A stretch of 64,000 nt of DNA from Cantharellus purpuraceus (lineage: Eukaryota; Basidiomycota; Agaricomycetes; Cantharellales; Hydnaceae). Shown one piece after another: positions 1 to 11,216 of this stretch. The notes under the pieces were generated by a model. The model did not search any database. It saw only the letters and a program-made list of their open reading frames with translations, and had not been told where the DNA came from. The stretch's first letter is position 1, and each line of letters opens with the position of its first letter. The translations under genes and the position numbers were made by a program. The stretch covers positions 806,001-870,000 of the forward strand of contig JALBUN010000001.1 in assembly GCA_025174535.1 (NCBI GenBank), written 5' to 3'.

Positions 1-516
1 TTTGCTCAATATAGTTTGAAGAAGACGTCTGTAGCGACGATGACGTTCGCCGGACTGGATGAGAGTTACATCTAGATTCCATCCCATACTGAGCCGTTTT
101 ACATGGTCGTGGATGAAACTACGATAACACACTCACAGTTCACCTGCCATCACGAGTCGTGGCCTATCAGATTAGATGGTGGATCTTTTCTCTAACAGAT
201 CAACTACCGCCTTGTGGTGTTAGTGATCACCATACGCTGTCCGAACACGGGTTTGAATGACTGGACCTAACACCAACGCATGAACTTTAGGAAGGATAAG
301 ACATGTAAGGATTTCAGAACCATATTTTCTGCCCCATCGAGCGTATTCGATCCATTCATGAGGTATAGGCATCTGCAAAGCGTTTCCAAAGAAAGGAAGC
401 TGTGGTGGTCCAGGGATACTCTTTAACCCATGACTCTGCTGTGACTGACGGATGTGAATCCACAGCAAGAGAAACACTACTAGCACAGTAGCACTAAGCC
501 AGAGTGAGAGTCCGAC
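1..516 (-). pseudogene. Cytochrome P450, N-terminal part, disabled
   Basis: Translation on the minus strand gives a hydrophobic anchor, then the proline hinge IPGPPQLPFFGN, then WGRKYGSE, and further on RPRLVMAGEL and SGERHRRYRR. This is the order seen in membrane-bound fungal class II P450 monooxygenases. The haem-binding half lies beyond base 1. A good intron lies at 89-136 (GTGAGT...CTCAG). The copy looks dead. An in-frame TAA at 172-174 stands where relatives have a tyrosine before SDRPR. The conserved block around 211-220 is in a different frame from the segment before it, consistent with a one-base loss. I also find no in-frame ATG before the anchor; the open frame runs back to a TAG near 600. 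A sequencing error could explain one of these lesions but hardly all three. The substrate cannot be told. Confidence 0.72.
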
Positions 517-843
517 ATTTAAACTATAACCACGGAAGTTGTATATCCTTTGAAAGCGGCAAGGAGGGAGCTTTGCGGTAATAAACTAGTAGCACGATGC
601 AGCAAAACTTATCGATGAGGTTAGGAACAGGAGCGACAAGGGTGCTGATTAAACTAACGACAGTAATTCACTGAGAAGTCCATGATCCACGAACCCAAGC
701 TATTTGTTTGTGCTTCGAATGCCATACAGTGCACATTAGGACTAGGAACGAGCAACACGTCGTTTCAAAGCCCGCTGGGCTGACGCGCAAGTCACCAAAA
801 GTGGTCCAGTTCAAAATCGTTGAAAATGCAACGCGGGCTTCCC
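517..843. other. Intergenic region between divergent P450 relic and CCT7
   Basis: About 330 bases with no coding signal. It holds the promoter of CCT7 on the right. I see no clear TATA box and no repeat. Confidence 0.5.
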
Positions 844-2775
844 ATGGTTAGTACATGAATGGGGCTCAAGTGTACGTTATGTTGACTCTTACTCATAGCA
901 ACCAACGGTCGTTCTCCTCCGGGAGGGCACCGATACCTCTCAAGGCAAACCTCAGTTGCTCTCCAACATATCGGCGTGCCTCGCCATAGCTGACACCCTT
1001 TCGAGCACCTTGGGTCCTCGTGGAATGGACAAGCTTATCGTTTCTGACCGTGGTGATGCTCAGATTACTAACGACGGCGCAACAATTCTCAAGTTGCTCG
1101 ACATTGTTCATCCAGCAGCCAAGACTCTCGTAGATATTGCCCGCGCTCAGGACGCAGAAGTTGGAGATGGAACGACGAGTGTTGTTTTACTAGCTGCACA
1201 CATACTAAAGGAGGTCCGAGGTTATGTGGAGGAAGGTGTCAGCCCCCATATTATAATCAAAGGTTTGAGGAAAGCGGCACAACTGGTAAGTCAAAGGCAA
1301 CGAGTCAGATTGACAGATAGTTGATGGCCTCGATATTTAAGGCTATTGAACGCGTAAAAGAGATACAGATCTCCATCGACAAGTCGGATCCTCAGTGAGT
1401 TTAGGTATCTTACGCGACTGAACCGCCTTCCTGATGTATCTATCAGGCGATTCCGCTCACTGTTGTTGAAATGTGCTTCTACCTCCATGTCCTCGAAACT
1501 CATCCAGTCCCAAAAACCCTTCTTCTCGGAAATGGTCGTAAATGCCGTACAGTCTTTGGACCCAGAAGAACTCGACGAGAGTTTGATTGGTGTCAAAAAG
1601 ATTCCCGGAGGAGGGATGCAGGATTCACTCTTGATTCGTGGTGTCTCGTTCAAAAAGACATTCACTTACGCGGGTGCCGAGCAGCAGCCAAAGCTGTTCA
1701 AAAACCCATTAATCTTGAGCCTAAATGTTGAATTGGAGCTCAAGGCGGAAAAGGACAACGCCGAAGTCCGTGTGGAACAAGTCTCCGAATATCAAGCGAT
1801 CGTTGATGCAGAATGGGAGATCATTTACAGAAAACTGGAGGCCATTGAGAAGACAGGTGCCAAAGTGGTACTGAGCAAGCTACCAATTGGTGACTTGGCG
1901 ACGCAATGGTTTGCCGATCGGGATATCTTTTGTGCCGGCCGTGTTCCCTCAGATGATTTGAGAAGAGTCACTCAAGCGGTGGGGGGCTCCATCCAAAGCA
2001 CGTGTTCGGATATCGGCAGGGAGCATCTAGGAACATGTGGGATATTCGAGGAGAGGCAGGTTGGTGGGGAGAGGTATAACATATTTGAAGAATGTCCCAA
2101 GGCCAAAACTTGCACTTTGTTACTGCGAGGTGGGGCGGAACAGTTCATCGAGGAAGTGGAACGTAGTTTGCATGATGCCATCATGGTCGTCAAGCGTGCT
2201 CTGCGAAACGGTGACGTTGTCGCTGGAGGAGGGGCCATCGAAGCAAGTCGTCTTCTCACCCTTCATTTGGTTAGTTCTCACCTATGGAACAGATGGAACT
2301 CTCAGCATATATCCGGAAACATGCTCTTTCAATCCCGGGTAAGCAACAGCTCATACTTACGTCTTTTGCTCGCGCACTGGAGATCATCCCCCGTCAAATA
2401 TCGGATAATGCTGGTCTGGATTCGACCGATGTATTGAACAAACTTCGAATGAGGCATGCTAATGGAGAGAAGTGGGCTGGCGTCGACGTGGATGGTGTTG
2501 AAGGTGTCCGAGACAACATGGAGGCGTTCGTGTGGGAGCCGAGCTTAATTAAAACCAACGCGATTGGTAGTGCTGTCGAAGCAGCATGCTTGATTTTGAG
2601 CGTGGATGAGACAGTGAGGAACCCTCAAAGCGAGCAAGTGAGTCTGGTATTTCTTAGTTACTTGATGTCAATATTGATGAGTTTATAACTGCAGCCCAAC
2701 CCAGGACCACGTGCCCCACCAGGTGCAGCTCAACGAGCATTAAGAGGTCGCGGTAGAGGTATTCCGCGGCGATGA
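844..2775 (+). CDS. CCT7: T-complex protein 1 subunit eta (CCT7)
   Basis: One of the eight subunits of the cytosolic chaperonin TRiC/CCT, which folds actin, tubulin and other proteins using ATP. The product matches CCT-eta throughout: [12 protein letters not shown] at the start, [12 protein letters not shown] and [18 protein letters not shown], the ATP-site motif [52 protein letters not shown], and a Gly/Arg-rich tail. Exons are 844-846, 899-1285, 1342-1394, 1447-2242, 2293-2637 and 2695-2775, giving 554 residues, the normal length. Two exon features are odd. The first coding exon is the ATG alone, with GTTAGT following directly and CATAG before the second codon. The intron at 2243-2292 begins with GCAAGT, so it is GC-AG; removing it joins GGGAIE to MELS exactly as in other eta subunits. 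Confidence 0.95.
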
Positions 2776-2905
2776 AAAGTACCTTTGTACGGCGTAGCCA
2801 TTAGACTAATATATAACACGGTTTTAAAGTCCGCCCTGGGTATATGGGCGTGCGTTGACGCGTCTAACTGCGACCACGACTTGCCTTGACCCCGCATTTC
2901 GAGGA

Positions 2906-5900
2906 ATGACTGAAGTGTCCAGTGTCAAGCCATTGTTCTTTGGTTCCGACTCTGAAGAGGAGGGCCTTCAAATACCTATTAATGTTGACTCTCTGAATGA
3001 GACCAGCATCATGGCAGAGGAGGCTTCCAAGAAGCGGCTGTTTTTCCCGAGTAGCGATGACGAGAACGACACAAAACCCACGGAAATCGAAGATATTATC
3101 AAACGTCGTACTCGAAATGCAAGCTCGAGCTCATCCGTGATCATGTCTTCTCCACCTCCTCGCCTCGCGTCCCCCGCCTCTTCCGTACAGTCTAGCTCTC
3201 CTCCACCCCCTAAAAAGCGAAAGGTAACCCCGCTTGGAATAAAGAAACAGAAAAAAGATCAAACAGAATCTACCCCGCTGCTTCCTTTGTCAAATACGAC
3301 TGGTTTCGAAATGGCATACATTGGCTCATTCTTGGTGCCTAATGCGTGGAGTACATGCAAGGGTCGCGGTTGGGTCAAGGCAGGCGAGGAGATACGTATT
3401 AGAAGGACTGAAGAAGGAACAACTGCCGTGTCATCGGCCAAGACTACTTTAGTAAAGGCAAAGGCCGTCAAGAAAGTTCCAGGAAAGCAGCTTAAGTTGA
3501 CATCAATGATGAAAGTCAAAGACAAGGGACCGGCACCCAAACAAGTAAAAACTAGCAAACCCGATAACGTTGTCAGATTCACTAACTCTCGTGGATTTGG
3601 TAAGTGTGTGTCTCCTTGTGTTGCTTTGCACTTATCATACAAGCAGAAATTGGGAGGCTGCCACAGAATGTGGCTGCCTGGGTTGCCAAACTCCTTGATC
3701 AAGGCGAGTTCACAAGTGGCTCATTGTCTACCTCTTCACCCATATGAACCATGTCCTAGGCATCATTACTTTCCACGGTTCTACTATGGTTGACTGTGCA
3801 GATGACCTTCATACTGGTGCTGAGATGCTTCTTCAACTGCATGTGTACATTCTAGCTGAGGCTTTTAAGAAACACCGACTGTCAGGCTCGTCGGATGACC
3901 CTCGGTCGATGTTCAACGAAGGCCAAGAAACTCTCGATGAACAGAACCTTCGGGAGCGCAAGGCTTCATTGTTGCTGCTTTTCAAGGCAATTGACTTGAC
4001 TCCTAGACGCCCTAACGCGTTCCTCCGTGATTCACATTCTAATGTAGATGTATTGGACGAGGCGGTGCAGGCTGACCAGGCTGTGGATATTAACAAGAAG
4101 AAGAAGGCGGGTCCTGGTATGGTCGAGGAAGGTGAAAACCCAACAGAAGATAATGATGCAGAGTTGCTCTCCGATGGCCAGCTGGATATGATTTACAAGA
4201 AGTTGGGCTTTGTATTCATATTCCGTGACTCTCACTGACTGCATACAATTAATAGAGCACAAAAAAATGATCGGATAATGCCTGAAATGGATCCAACTGA
4301 CACTTTCACGCTGACTTTGAGACCCTACCAAAAGCAAGCTCTTCTGTATGTATATGCGCCTGCATAGTCTTCAGTCTCTCCGATCAATCTCACACGGATT
4401 CAAGGTGGATGCATTCACTAGAATCAGGGACTGCCGCAGCCAGAGACGCCAATTCAATGCATCCTCTTTGGGAGGAGTGCGTACATTTTGACTGTTGCAT
4501 CGGATACTCAAGTGAATAGTGACGCTAGATATGCGTTCCCGTACGAAGAGCTGGCGGGTGGTATCATCGACATGACAGAAGAACAGAAGCCTTTCTACTT
4601 CAACCCGTATTCAGGCGAACTAAGCTTGACATTCCCTCGAGCTGAGAAAAAATGTCGAGGTGGCATTTTAGCGTATGTCGCTCTAGGTCCTAGTGAAAAA
4701 GCTATTTGCTGACAGCTATTATTGGTGCAGTGACGGTTTGTTTCTTTTGCTTGTTATCCGGGTGTCTATGACAACTGTCTGACTTTTACGATGGCTATAT
4801 TGTGTCATAGAAAGTAAGTCTTGCAAGATAAAAGTTTTTCTGTACTTATTATTTCATGTAGTGGGTATGGGAAAGACCATCATGATCTCGAGTCTACTCC
4901 ACACAGACCGTGGTAGTTTAGAAATTGTGGCATCTTCCGATGTCCAGCCAGACACGGAAGGACATTCAGCGCCAACTAGGCCAAGACAGTTAAGGCTAAA
5001 TGCCGCATTCCAACCGATACCCGACTCCATCACACGACCCTTGGCGCCAACTACGACTCTCATCATCGCTCCAACGTCACTCATGGGACAATGGGCGAAT
5101 GAGCTTGAGCGTTCTAGTAAAAAGGGCAGCCTGAAAGTGCTAGTATGGCATGGCAACAACCGGGATGACCTCGATGAGATTGTGAACGGTAGCGGTACAG
5201 CTGATGTCGTTATTACGAGCTATGGTGTAGTTGGCTCTGAGTGGACCAAACATGAGAATTCTAGTCGACATGGCTCGCCCTTATTTCAAGGTGAACTTAC
5301 TTGAAGTGTCATGTACAGTCTTCTGACGCCTATTGCAGTGGAATGGCTCCGAGTTGTTTTGGATGAAGCGCATAATTGCAAATCTAGGCTTAGCAGAGCA
5401 GCAAAGGCTTGCTGTGCACTCAAGGCCCGAAATCGATGGGCGTTAACTGGTTAGTTGATCAGTTATTAACTTCATTTGAGTTCGGGTTTCTCATTCTGAT
5501 GATGCAAGGGACTCCAATTGTGAACAAATTAGAAGATCTTTACTCGTTGCTGTAAGTTGCGGTACTGTGCACACTATACTTGCGTACTAAGCCGTTGAAC
5601 AGTAAGTTCCTGGACTACACCCCATGGTCCGATTACTCCTTTTTTCGGTCATTTATTACAGTGCGTGCCAATAGAGCATGACGACTGTGTGCCTAATTTT
5701 CTGCAGCTTCCATTCCTAACCCGAGATCCAAAGGCAGTGGAGATTGTGCAGGTGATCTTGGAGAGCGTTTTACTACGGCGTGAAAAGACGATGCGTGATC
5801 GCGATGGGAATCGTATCGTTGAGCTTCCCGCAAAAGAAGTGCGTATCGGGGTCGGACCGTGGACACTAGCTAATTGTTCTGCCAGGTCGTTGTAGAACAT

Positions 5901-7450
5901 CTTGAATTTTCCCCCATGGAGCGTATGATTTATGATTCTATGTACACGGATGCAAAGAGGAATTTCGACCGGTTGAATGCCAAGGGACTGGTTGGCAGAA
6001 ACTATACTCACATATTGGCAATGCTGATGAGGTATGTTCTTTCATGCGATTGCTTCGACATGGTGCAAGTTATAGTTGGTCAGACTCCGGCGTGCAGTGC
6101 TTCACCCTAGCCTGGTTCAAGTCAAAGAAAACGGCGAGGGGGAAAAGGAAGACAGTAACGGCGATGTCAATGTTGACTCTCTGCTCGCGAGGTATGCCGA
6201 AGGAACGGAAGTTGATGAAGCAGGGCCTTCGACTGCGTTTGCTGAAGGCGTTCTGAGTCGATTACAAGAGGCTGGCGGACAGGAGTGTGCCGTGTGTTTT
6301 GATTTAATGGACTTACCGGTCCTTGTGCCAAATTGTTTGCATTTGTGGTGGGTGAAAGGTCATCTGTAGTACTGCGCATGCTTGAACTGTCCGCAGTTGT
6401 AAGAGCTGTGTCCTGGCATTTTTGCAGTCGTGTCAGGAGAAAGGAGAGGAGGGGCACTGCCCCATCTGCCGTCGTGGACCTGTGAAGGCAAGTCACCTCC
6501 TGATGTGGATTGTCTGGAAACATATAATGATATTTATGACAGGAGTCACAATTACTGGAGATTGTCAGGCGGAAACCTACGAAGCCGGGTGCCTCTGATC
6601 CGGACGATTTGGATGATGACCGGGAATCTTCACCAGCAGTTATGTTACGCAAGAACAATTTTAATACGTCGACAAAGCTCAATGCCCTTTCGGAAGATCT
6701 TCGTAAGATAAATCCTATCAACTAATCCTGTAGAGTGCTCATCAGAGTCCAGGTCGGCTGCGCGACCAAGACCCTTGTTTCCGGGTTGTTGTGTTCTCAC
6801 AGTTTACGAGCTTTTTGGATCTGATTGAAGTGGTGCTTCGACGGGATCGGTTCGCTTTTTATCGCTTTGATGGCGAGATGAGCGTGAAGAAAAAGGCTGT
6901 CGCCGTCGAGGGGTTTTCCTATCCGTCGCGAAGTGGGAAAGTATTTATTGTTAGTTTGAAGGCTGGAGGTGTTGGGTTGAATGTGGGTACCGACTTGTTA
7001 TTTGGGTGTATGACACTTAGGACTTCGTCAACAGCTAACAGCTGCGGACCACGTATACATGGTCGGTTGTCTTTTGATTCATGCTGGCGGGTGACATTCT
7101 GACTTTTGAACAGATGGATTGTTGGTGGAATTCTGCGATTGAAAATCAAGGTATGACAATTGTTACGATTTCCGTCAAGGATTGACACTTTGCTAGCTAT
7201 CGATCGTGTACATCGCATCGGCCAGGAACGGACTGTTCATGTCAAACAATTTATTGTGAGTGAGCTGCATGGTTATGCTGCAAAAAAAAGTCGCTGAGAA
7301 GAATCCTAGATATCTAATACGATTGAGGATAGGATCTTGCAGATCCAGAAGCGGAAGACAGCTATTGTTAAGGGTGCACTAGGTGGAAAGACAGGGGAAG
7401 ATGCGGAAAGTATGGAGAACCTGAGAATTATGTTCGGTGAGGATGTGTAG
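2906..7450 (+). CDS. RAD5: RAD5-like DNA repair ATPase / ubiquitin ligase
   Basis: Rad5 (HLTF in animals) acts at stalled forks: its RING domain drives PCNA polyubiquitination with Ubc13-Mms2 and its SNF2 motor remodels forks. The domain order is visible. A disordered acidic N terminus carries an NLS-like [14 protein letters not shown] domain follows ([19 protein letters not shown], about 3,313-3,400). SNF2 motifs come next: GMGKTIM near 4,865, [25 protein letters not shown] near 5,360, and NRWALTG / [11 protein letters not shown]. The C3HC4 RING (CAVCFD ... CLHL ... CKSC ... CPIC, about 6,287-6,470) is inserted between the helicase lobes, as in Rad5. The second lobe includes [20 protein letters not shown] and DRVHRIGQ. 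At least ten short introns interrupt it; the stop is at 7,448. The start at 2,906 is the first ATG of the frame. The HIRAN-plus-RING combination excludes Rad16 and Irc20. Confidence 0.9.
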
Positions 7451-7631
7451 GACAGCGGTGCCAGGTGGCGGACTGCGCCGAATATACGGGTGTAATTACA
7501 GACGCAACAGGAGTCGTTCTTTCTTCTCTCCGTGCCCAAGATCCCATTGCCTGAGCGTGAAAGCCTCTGCGAGCTTGCTCTCCACCCTCTCCTTCACAAC
7601 ATCCGAATCAGTTTTCTCACCCAAGTTCACC

Positions 7632-8714
7632 ATGTGGTACGTTCCGAGTCTAATCGTCATTGCCACCGCTTATGATAGTGTTAGGTGTGATAATTGTCTC
7701 CTCCTTTTGCCTCTGGTGAGTAGTTTATACCCTCTTTTTTTTTTGGGAGTATATGTGCTTAAGGACACTGCAGCGTGCAGGTGCCATAATATGGGCTGCT
7801 ATCATTGCTGTACGCAATTTATCCTCCTTCTGTGGCGGCTATAGGTTTAATATTGGGGATGGTATTATAACAGTTGTACAGCTTGGCAGGGAGCATTTTC
7901 CTGTTCCGATATGGCCCATTCTTATATTTTGTGTACCCTGAATGGTGCGCCCCCGTAATGTGTTGCCCTCTATGACTCGTGACTCATAACCCATTGTTCC
8001 CTTGCGTACACGCACGCCACAGGCAAATATACGGAGGAATCGGCATAGCTGTGGGCATAACTGCAGTGATCAATATACTCGCGCTGTCAAATCAGTCGTA
8101 CCTCTGGGCGCGGGTGTGCAAGTTCATGTGGCCGTTTACGCTGGTAGTGTGCGGTGTGCGTGCGATCTTGATGATTTGGGAGCTGAATCGCGGGTGAGTT
8201 GTGCATGCTTGCTTTATGTTGTATGAGTGTTTGGGTCATCCGTCGTCGGGCGTGCCGTTGGTGCCCGTGATGCTGATGCCGTTGCCTCCGCCCCTCTTTC
8301 CTGGCAGGCAAAACAATATCGTGTGGGAATGTCAGAACGGCGGACAGCTGTGGCCGGCCTCCGCAGCCGCAGGGTACGGGGGTACAACCCCCGTGACGTT
8401 TCCGACTGGAATCTGCGTACAAGGATTCCATAGCCTGTACACTGCGTTCATTATCAGTCTCTTGGCGGACATTGGCTTTCAGGTGCGATACCGGTGCTGA
8501 TGCTGGTGTTTCCTGCCGTGGTTACGTGCGAGGAAGGCTTACCGGTGTTATCGTTATCGGTTTGTAGGTGTATATGCTTTTCCTCAATTGGCGGTTCACA
8601 GTCCGCTTGGAGAATTATGCGTCCCTCAAAGCTGTGGACGGAGGTCAGTATGGGCTCGTGTTCGTCTCTCTTTCGCTCGCTCACGTTTCTCCCCCAGGCC
8701 TCTATACTGCCTGA
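7632..8714 (+). CDS. Small multipass membrane protein, family not recognised
   Basis: Several exons give a protein with about five hydrophobic segments. The clear ones are VLGVIIVSSF and RAGAIIWAAIIAV (first part), YGGIGIAVGITAVINILAL (near 8,035), WPFTLVVCGVRAILMI (near 8,130), GFHSLYTAFIISLLADIGF (near 8,430) and VYMLFLNWRF (near 8,570). A loop rich in Gly, Ala and aromatic residues (WECQNGGQLW) lies between the last pairs. The last intron (GTCAGT...CCCCCAG) joins to LYTA and a TGA at 8,712. The layout recalls the small tetraspan proteins common in mushrooms, but I do not recognise the family and cannot give a function. The first two exon borders, and so the start at 7,632, are uncertain. 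Confidence 0.6.
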
Positions 8715-10087
8715 TGCACTCCACGACCCGCGCTCTATCTATCCATCACATAATCTCTTTATTCCCATCTCTTTCTCTTTTTCTCTCGCTCTCTCGCTCG
8801 CTCGCTACATCTACATTGACGACTCTCACGACCACGACATTATCACGGATTCGATTTCACGACGCTTTCACGATCACGACCGCACAGTGTTTTGGCCTCA
8901 TTCTCATTTCCATCTTCTCTATTTTCCTTTCCGTTATTGTTCAGAGCCGAGTGGAGAGAAGCTGGGTTGGCGAAGGCTGATCAGCTATGAACTGTTTCCT
9001 TTTCTGGCGGTGTTGTTTGCACGCTTGCGTGCGGATGTTTTGGTAAAGGACTTTGTCGCGTTGTTGAGGATGACTGCTGTATCAATGTATCGCGATAGGC
9101 AATACATGATGCGATTCTTGTCTTCTGTTTCGTAAGTCTGCTGGCAATATAGATACGTAATAGGAATGGTGTGTAAAGAGAATTGGGTGCGGATGAGAAG
9201 GTGAGCTCTAATCAGTTGATTGGCGATCAGGCAGTCCAAGCATGTAAAGGCAGCGCTTACGAATTCGCTGCGTGGCGCCCACGGTATGCGGTGGGGGCTT
9301 GATGCGAATGGGGAAGCGACCCTCGTCAAAAATTGTGTTATACAATTGTGATGTAGAAAAGGTAAGATTGGTGGCGTGGCGTGCCATGGTGTATAATATA
9401 CAGCAGTAGTGTATATTGCTTTATAAGGCAATAGCTGCAGGTTTGCCTTGTGTTGACATCAATCAGCTAGTGCTGCTCTGTAAGAGGCGACAGGGTGTCA
9501 GGGCGTATGCATATGGCTGCCAACGACCGTCCGACGTTGGGACGGATGGCTCGGGTGAGGACGTGCATGGAATGTTGTGTTGTATGGCAGTGGTTCGTTG
9601 TCGTAGTGATTTGCGTTCCGGGTCCACGACACCAGAAAGTACACACACCCCTGCGCAGTGCACGACGGCACGGCACGGTATGCGTCACGTTGACGTGTGG
9701 ATTTGCAATACTATTAACTAGCAAATGCTAAGCTGAGTAAAGCGTTCTGACTGTACAGTACATGCGCTCGCATCATACAGAGGCCGAAAGTCATGATGAC
9801 GATTACAAATGGGCCCGGCTGCCAAAGCCTCCAGGTGCTTGTTGGACAGGACTCTGAGTCACTGCCCAACACGGATGACGCGAGGCCAGGGACGGAACTG
9901 TCGCCCCATGCGGTAGGTAGTGTTGCTTGCCGACGTTTGATTAGTCGACAGCTGTTGAGCACCAGCATCCAGGTGCCATAGTCAGTCCCAAGTACCGTTT
10001 TTTGGACTGACAGGCGGCGGCACCGCGTAAGGGAGAGTAAGAGGATGACTGTTTTGTTCGGATCAACGTGGGTCGTCGTGGGCATTG
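8715..10087. other. Gene-free stretch between two convergent genes
   Basis: Contains pyrimidine-rich simple sequence near 8,745-8,815 (CTCT and CTCG runs) and several open frames of 60-210 codons with low-complexity translations and no recognisable domain. It should hold the 3' ends of both flanking transcripts. I see no gene here. Confidence 0.5.
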
Positions 10088-10955
10088 CTACTGTGTTGTT
10101 GGGGGTGTATGAACTTGAAGTTTGTTTTTGATCGTCTTGCTTTGACTTTGACTCTGGTTTTGGTTTGGGGCGTCCAGTGGATCATCGGATGAGGCGTCAG
10201 AAGATGAGTCGGAGTCGACATCGTCAGACGAGCTAGGGTCGGAAGAAGATGGAGAAGATGAGGACTCCGAAGACTCTGAGTCGGAATCGGACGAGGGATG
10301 ATGAAACTCTGTCGTTTGAGGTGCAGTAGATCGGGGACGTTGTTCAAAGACGCCAAGACCCAGGTTCTGTAACACGATGACGCGGTGGATATGATTTATC
10401 AGAATAAGCAAATGTAGACTCGGAGTGCGTTTGATGCGCTTACCATTTCAATGTGTTGGTCCTCGTTGGCGAGGTGCTCGATGTCGACGCTGGCGGGGTC
10501 GAGGGCGGCACGTTGCAAGAGGTCGGCATTGGAGGCTGCGAGACGAGGTAGGAAGGCCTCAGCACGAGATATTACTAGAAGAGGGATGTGTCAGGGAGAT
10601 ATATACATATAAGGAAATAAAGGAGGTATAAACGAAAAAGGAAATAGTGGCGAAATAGTTGGGAATGGAGCACTGCAAGGAGCGCCGGGCGCTAGCAGGG
10701 GATCAACATACGGTCGGATATGGGAATGGGATGGGGTGGTGTTTGCGGTGAAGGTAAGAATACCGTCGGGGAGGGCCGGGGTGTACGCGTAGCCGCCGTT
10801 GCAGCGTCTGTGCGTTGCAGCATGGACACTACGGCCAACAAGGAAAAGGATGCGCAGTATTAGACGTGCACAGCCATGGAGATCGGCAGCTCACAGATGC
10901 GGTGCTGGCGGGCGTCGTCGTCTTCGACGTCGAGCAAGTCATGGGTGTTGGACAT
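10088..10955 (-). CDS. NOPCHAP1 / DUF4598-like protein
   Basis: Four exons (10895-10955, 10712-10828, 10444-10574, 10088-10366) give 195 residues. The central block, ISRAEAFLPRLAASNADLL ... VDIEHLANEDQHIEMNLGL followed by GVFE, is the conserved core that I associate with DUF4598, the family of human NOPCHAP1. That protein links the R2TP chaperone complex to NOP58 during box C/D snoRNP assembly. The C-terminal third is an acidic serine tract (SDSDSESSESSSS and onward) and a Gln/Ser-rich end, typical of phosphorylated nuclear proteins. The start is the ATG of MSNTHDLLDVEDDD; splice sites are GTGAGC, GTATGT and GTAAGC with good acceptors. The gene is head-to-head with the double-homeodomain gene, 261 bp apart. 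Family assignment is from memory of the motif. Confidence 0.72.
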
Positions 10956-11216
10956 GGGTGTGGAAAGACGGTGGTTAATAGCAGACTGCGGGTGATAGGT
11001 GGAGCGGGTGGAGACGCTGGTGTGGTGGCGTGTGCGACGTGGGGGACGACGAGCAGGATGCGTTGTCGACGTGGTAAATTAGAGCTGCGGGCGTCTAATA
11101 TATTAGCGTTGCTCAAGAGGACAAACGATGGTTATGCGCGGATTACACACACTCAATTTGTTAAACGCCTAGTTTTATATCACACCACACCCCTTTCTTT
11201 CTCTTTTACCACCAGC
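10956..11216. promoter_or_regulatory. Shared 261-bp divergent promoter region
   Basis: Lies between the start codons of the NOPCHAP1-like gene (minus) and the double-homeodomain gene (plus), so it must carry the 5' leaders and core promoters of both. The homeodomain side has a CT-rich stretch (CCCCTTTCTTTCTCTTTTACC) just before the ATG, a common feature of fungal transcription start zones. Confidence 0.5.

Noticed and set aside
8494..9135. 213-codon plus-strand ORF
   Set aside because: Starts inside the membrane-protein gene in another frame and runs through pyrimidine-rich non-coding sequence.
10815..11216. In-frame upstream extension of the double-homeodomain ORF
   Set aside because: It begins with TTG, overlaps the NOPCHAP1-like first exons, and the ATG at 11,217 follows a typical CT-rich leader.
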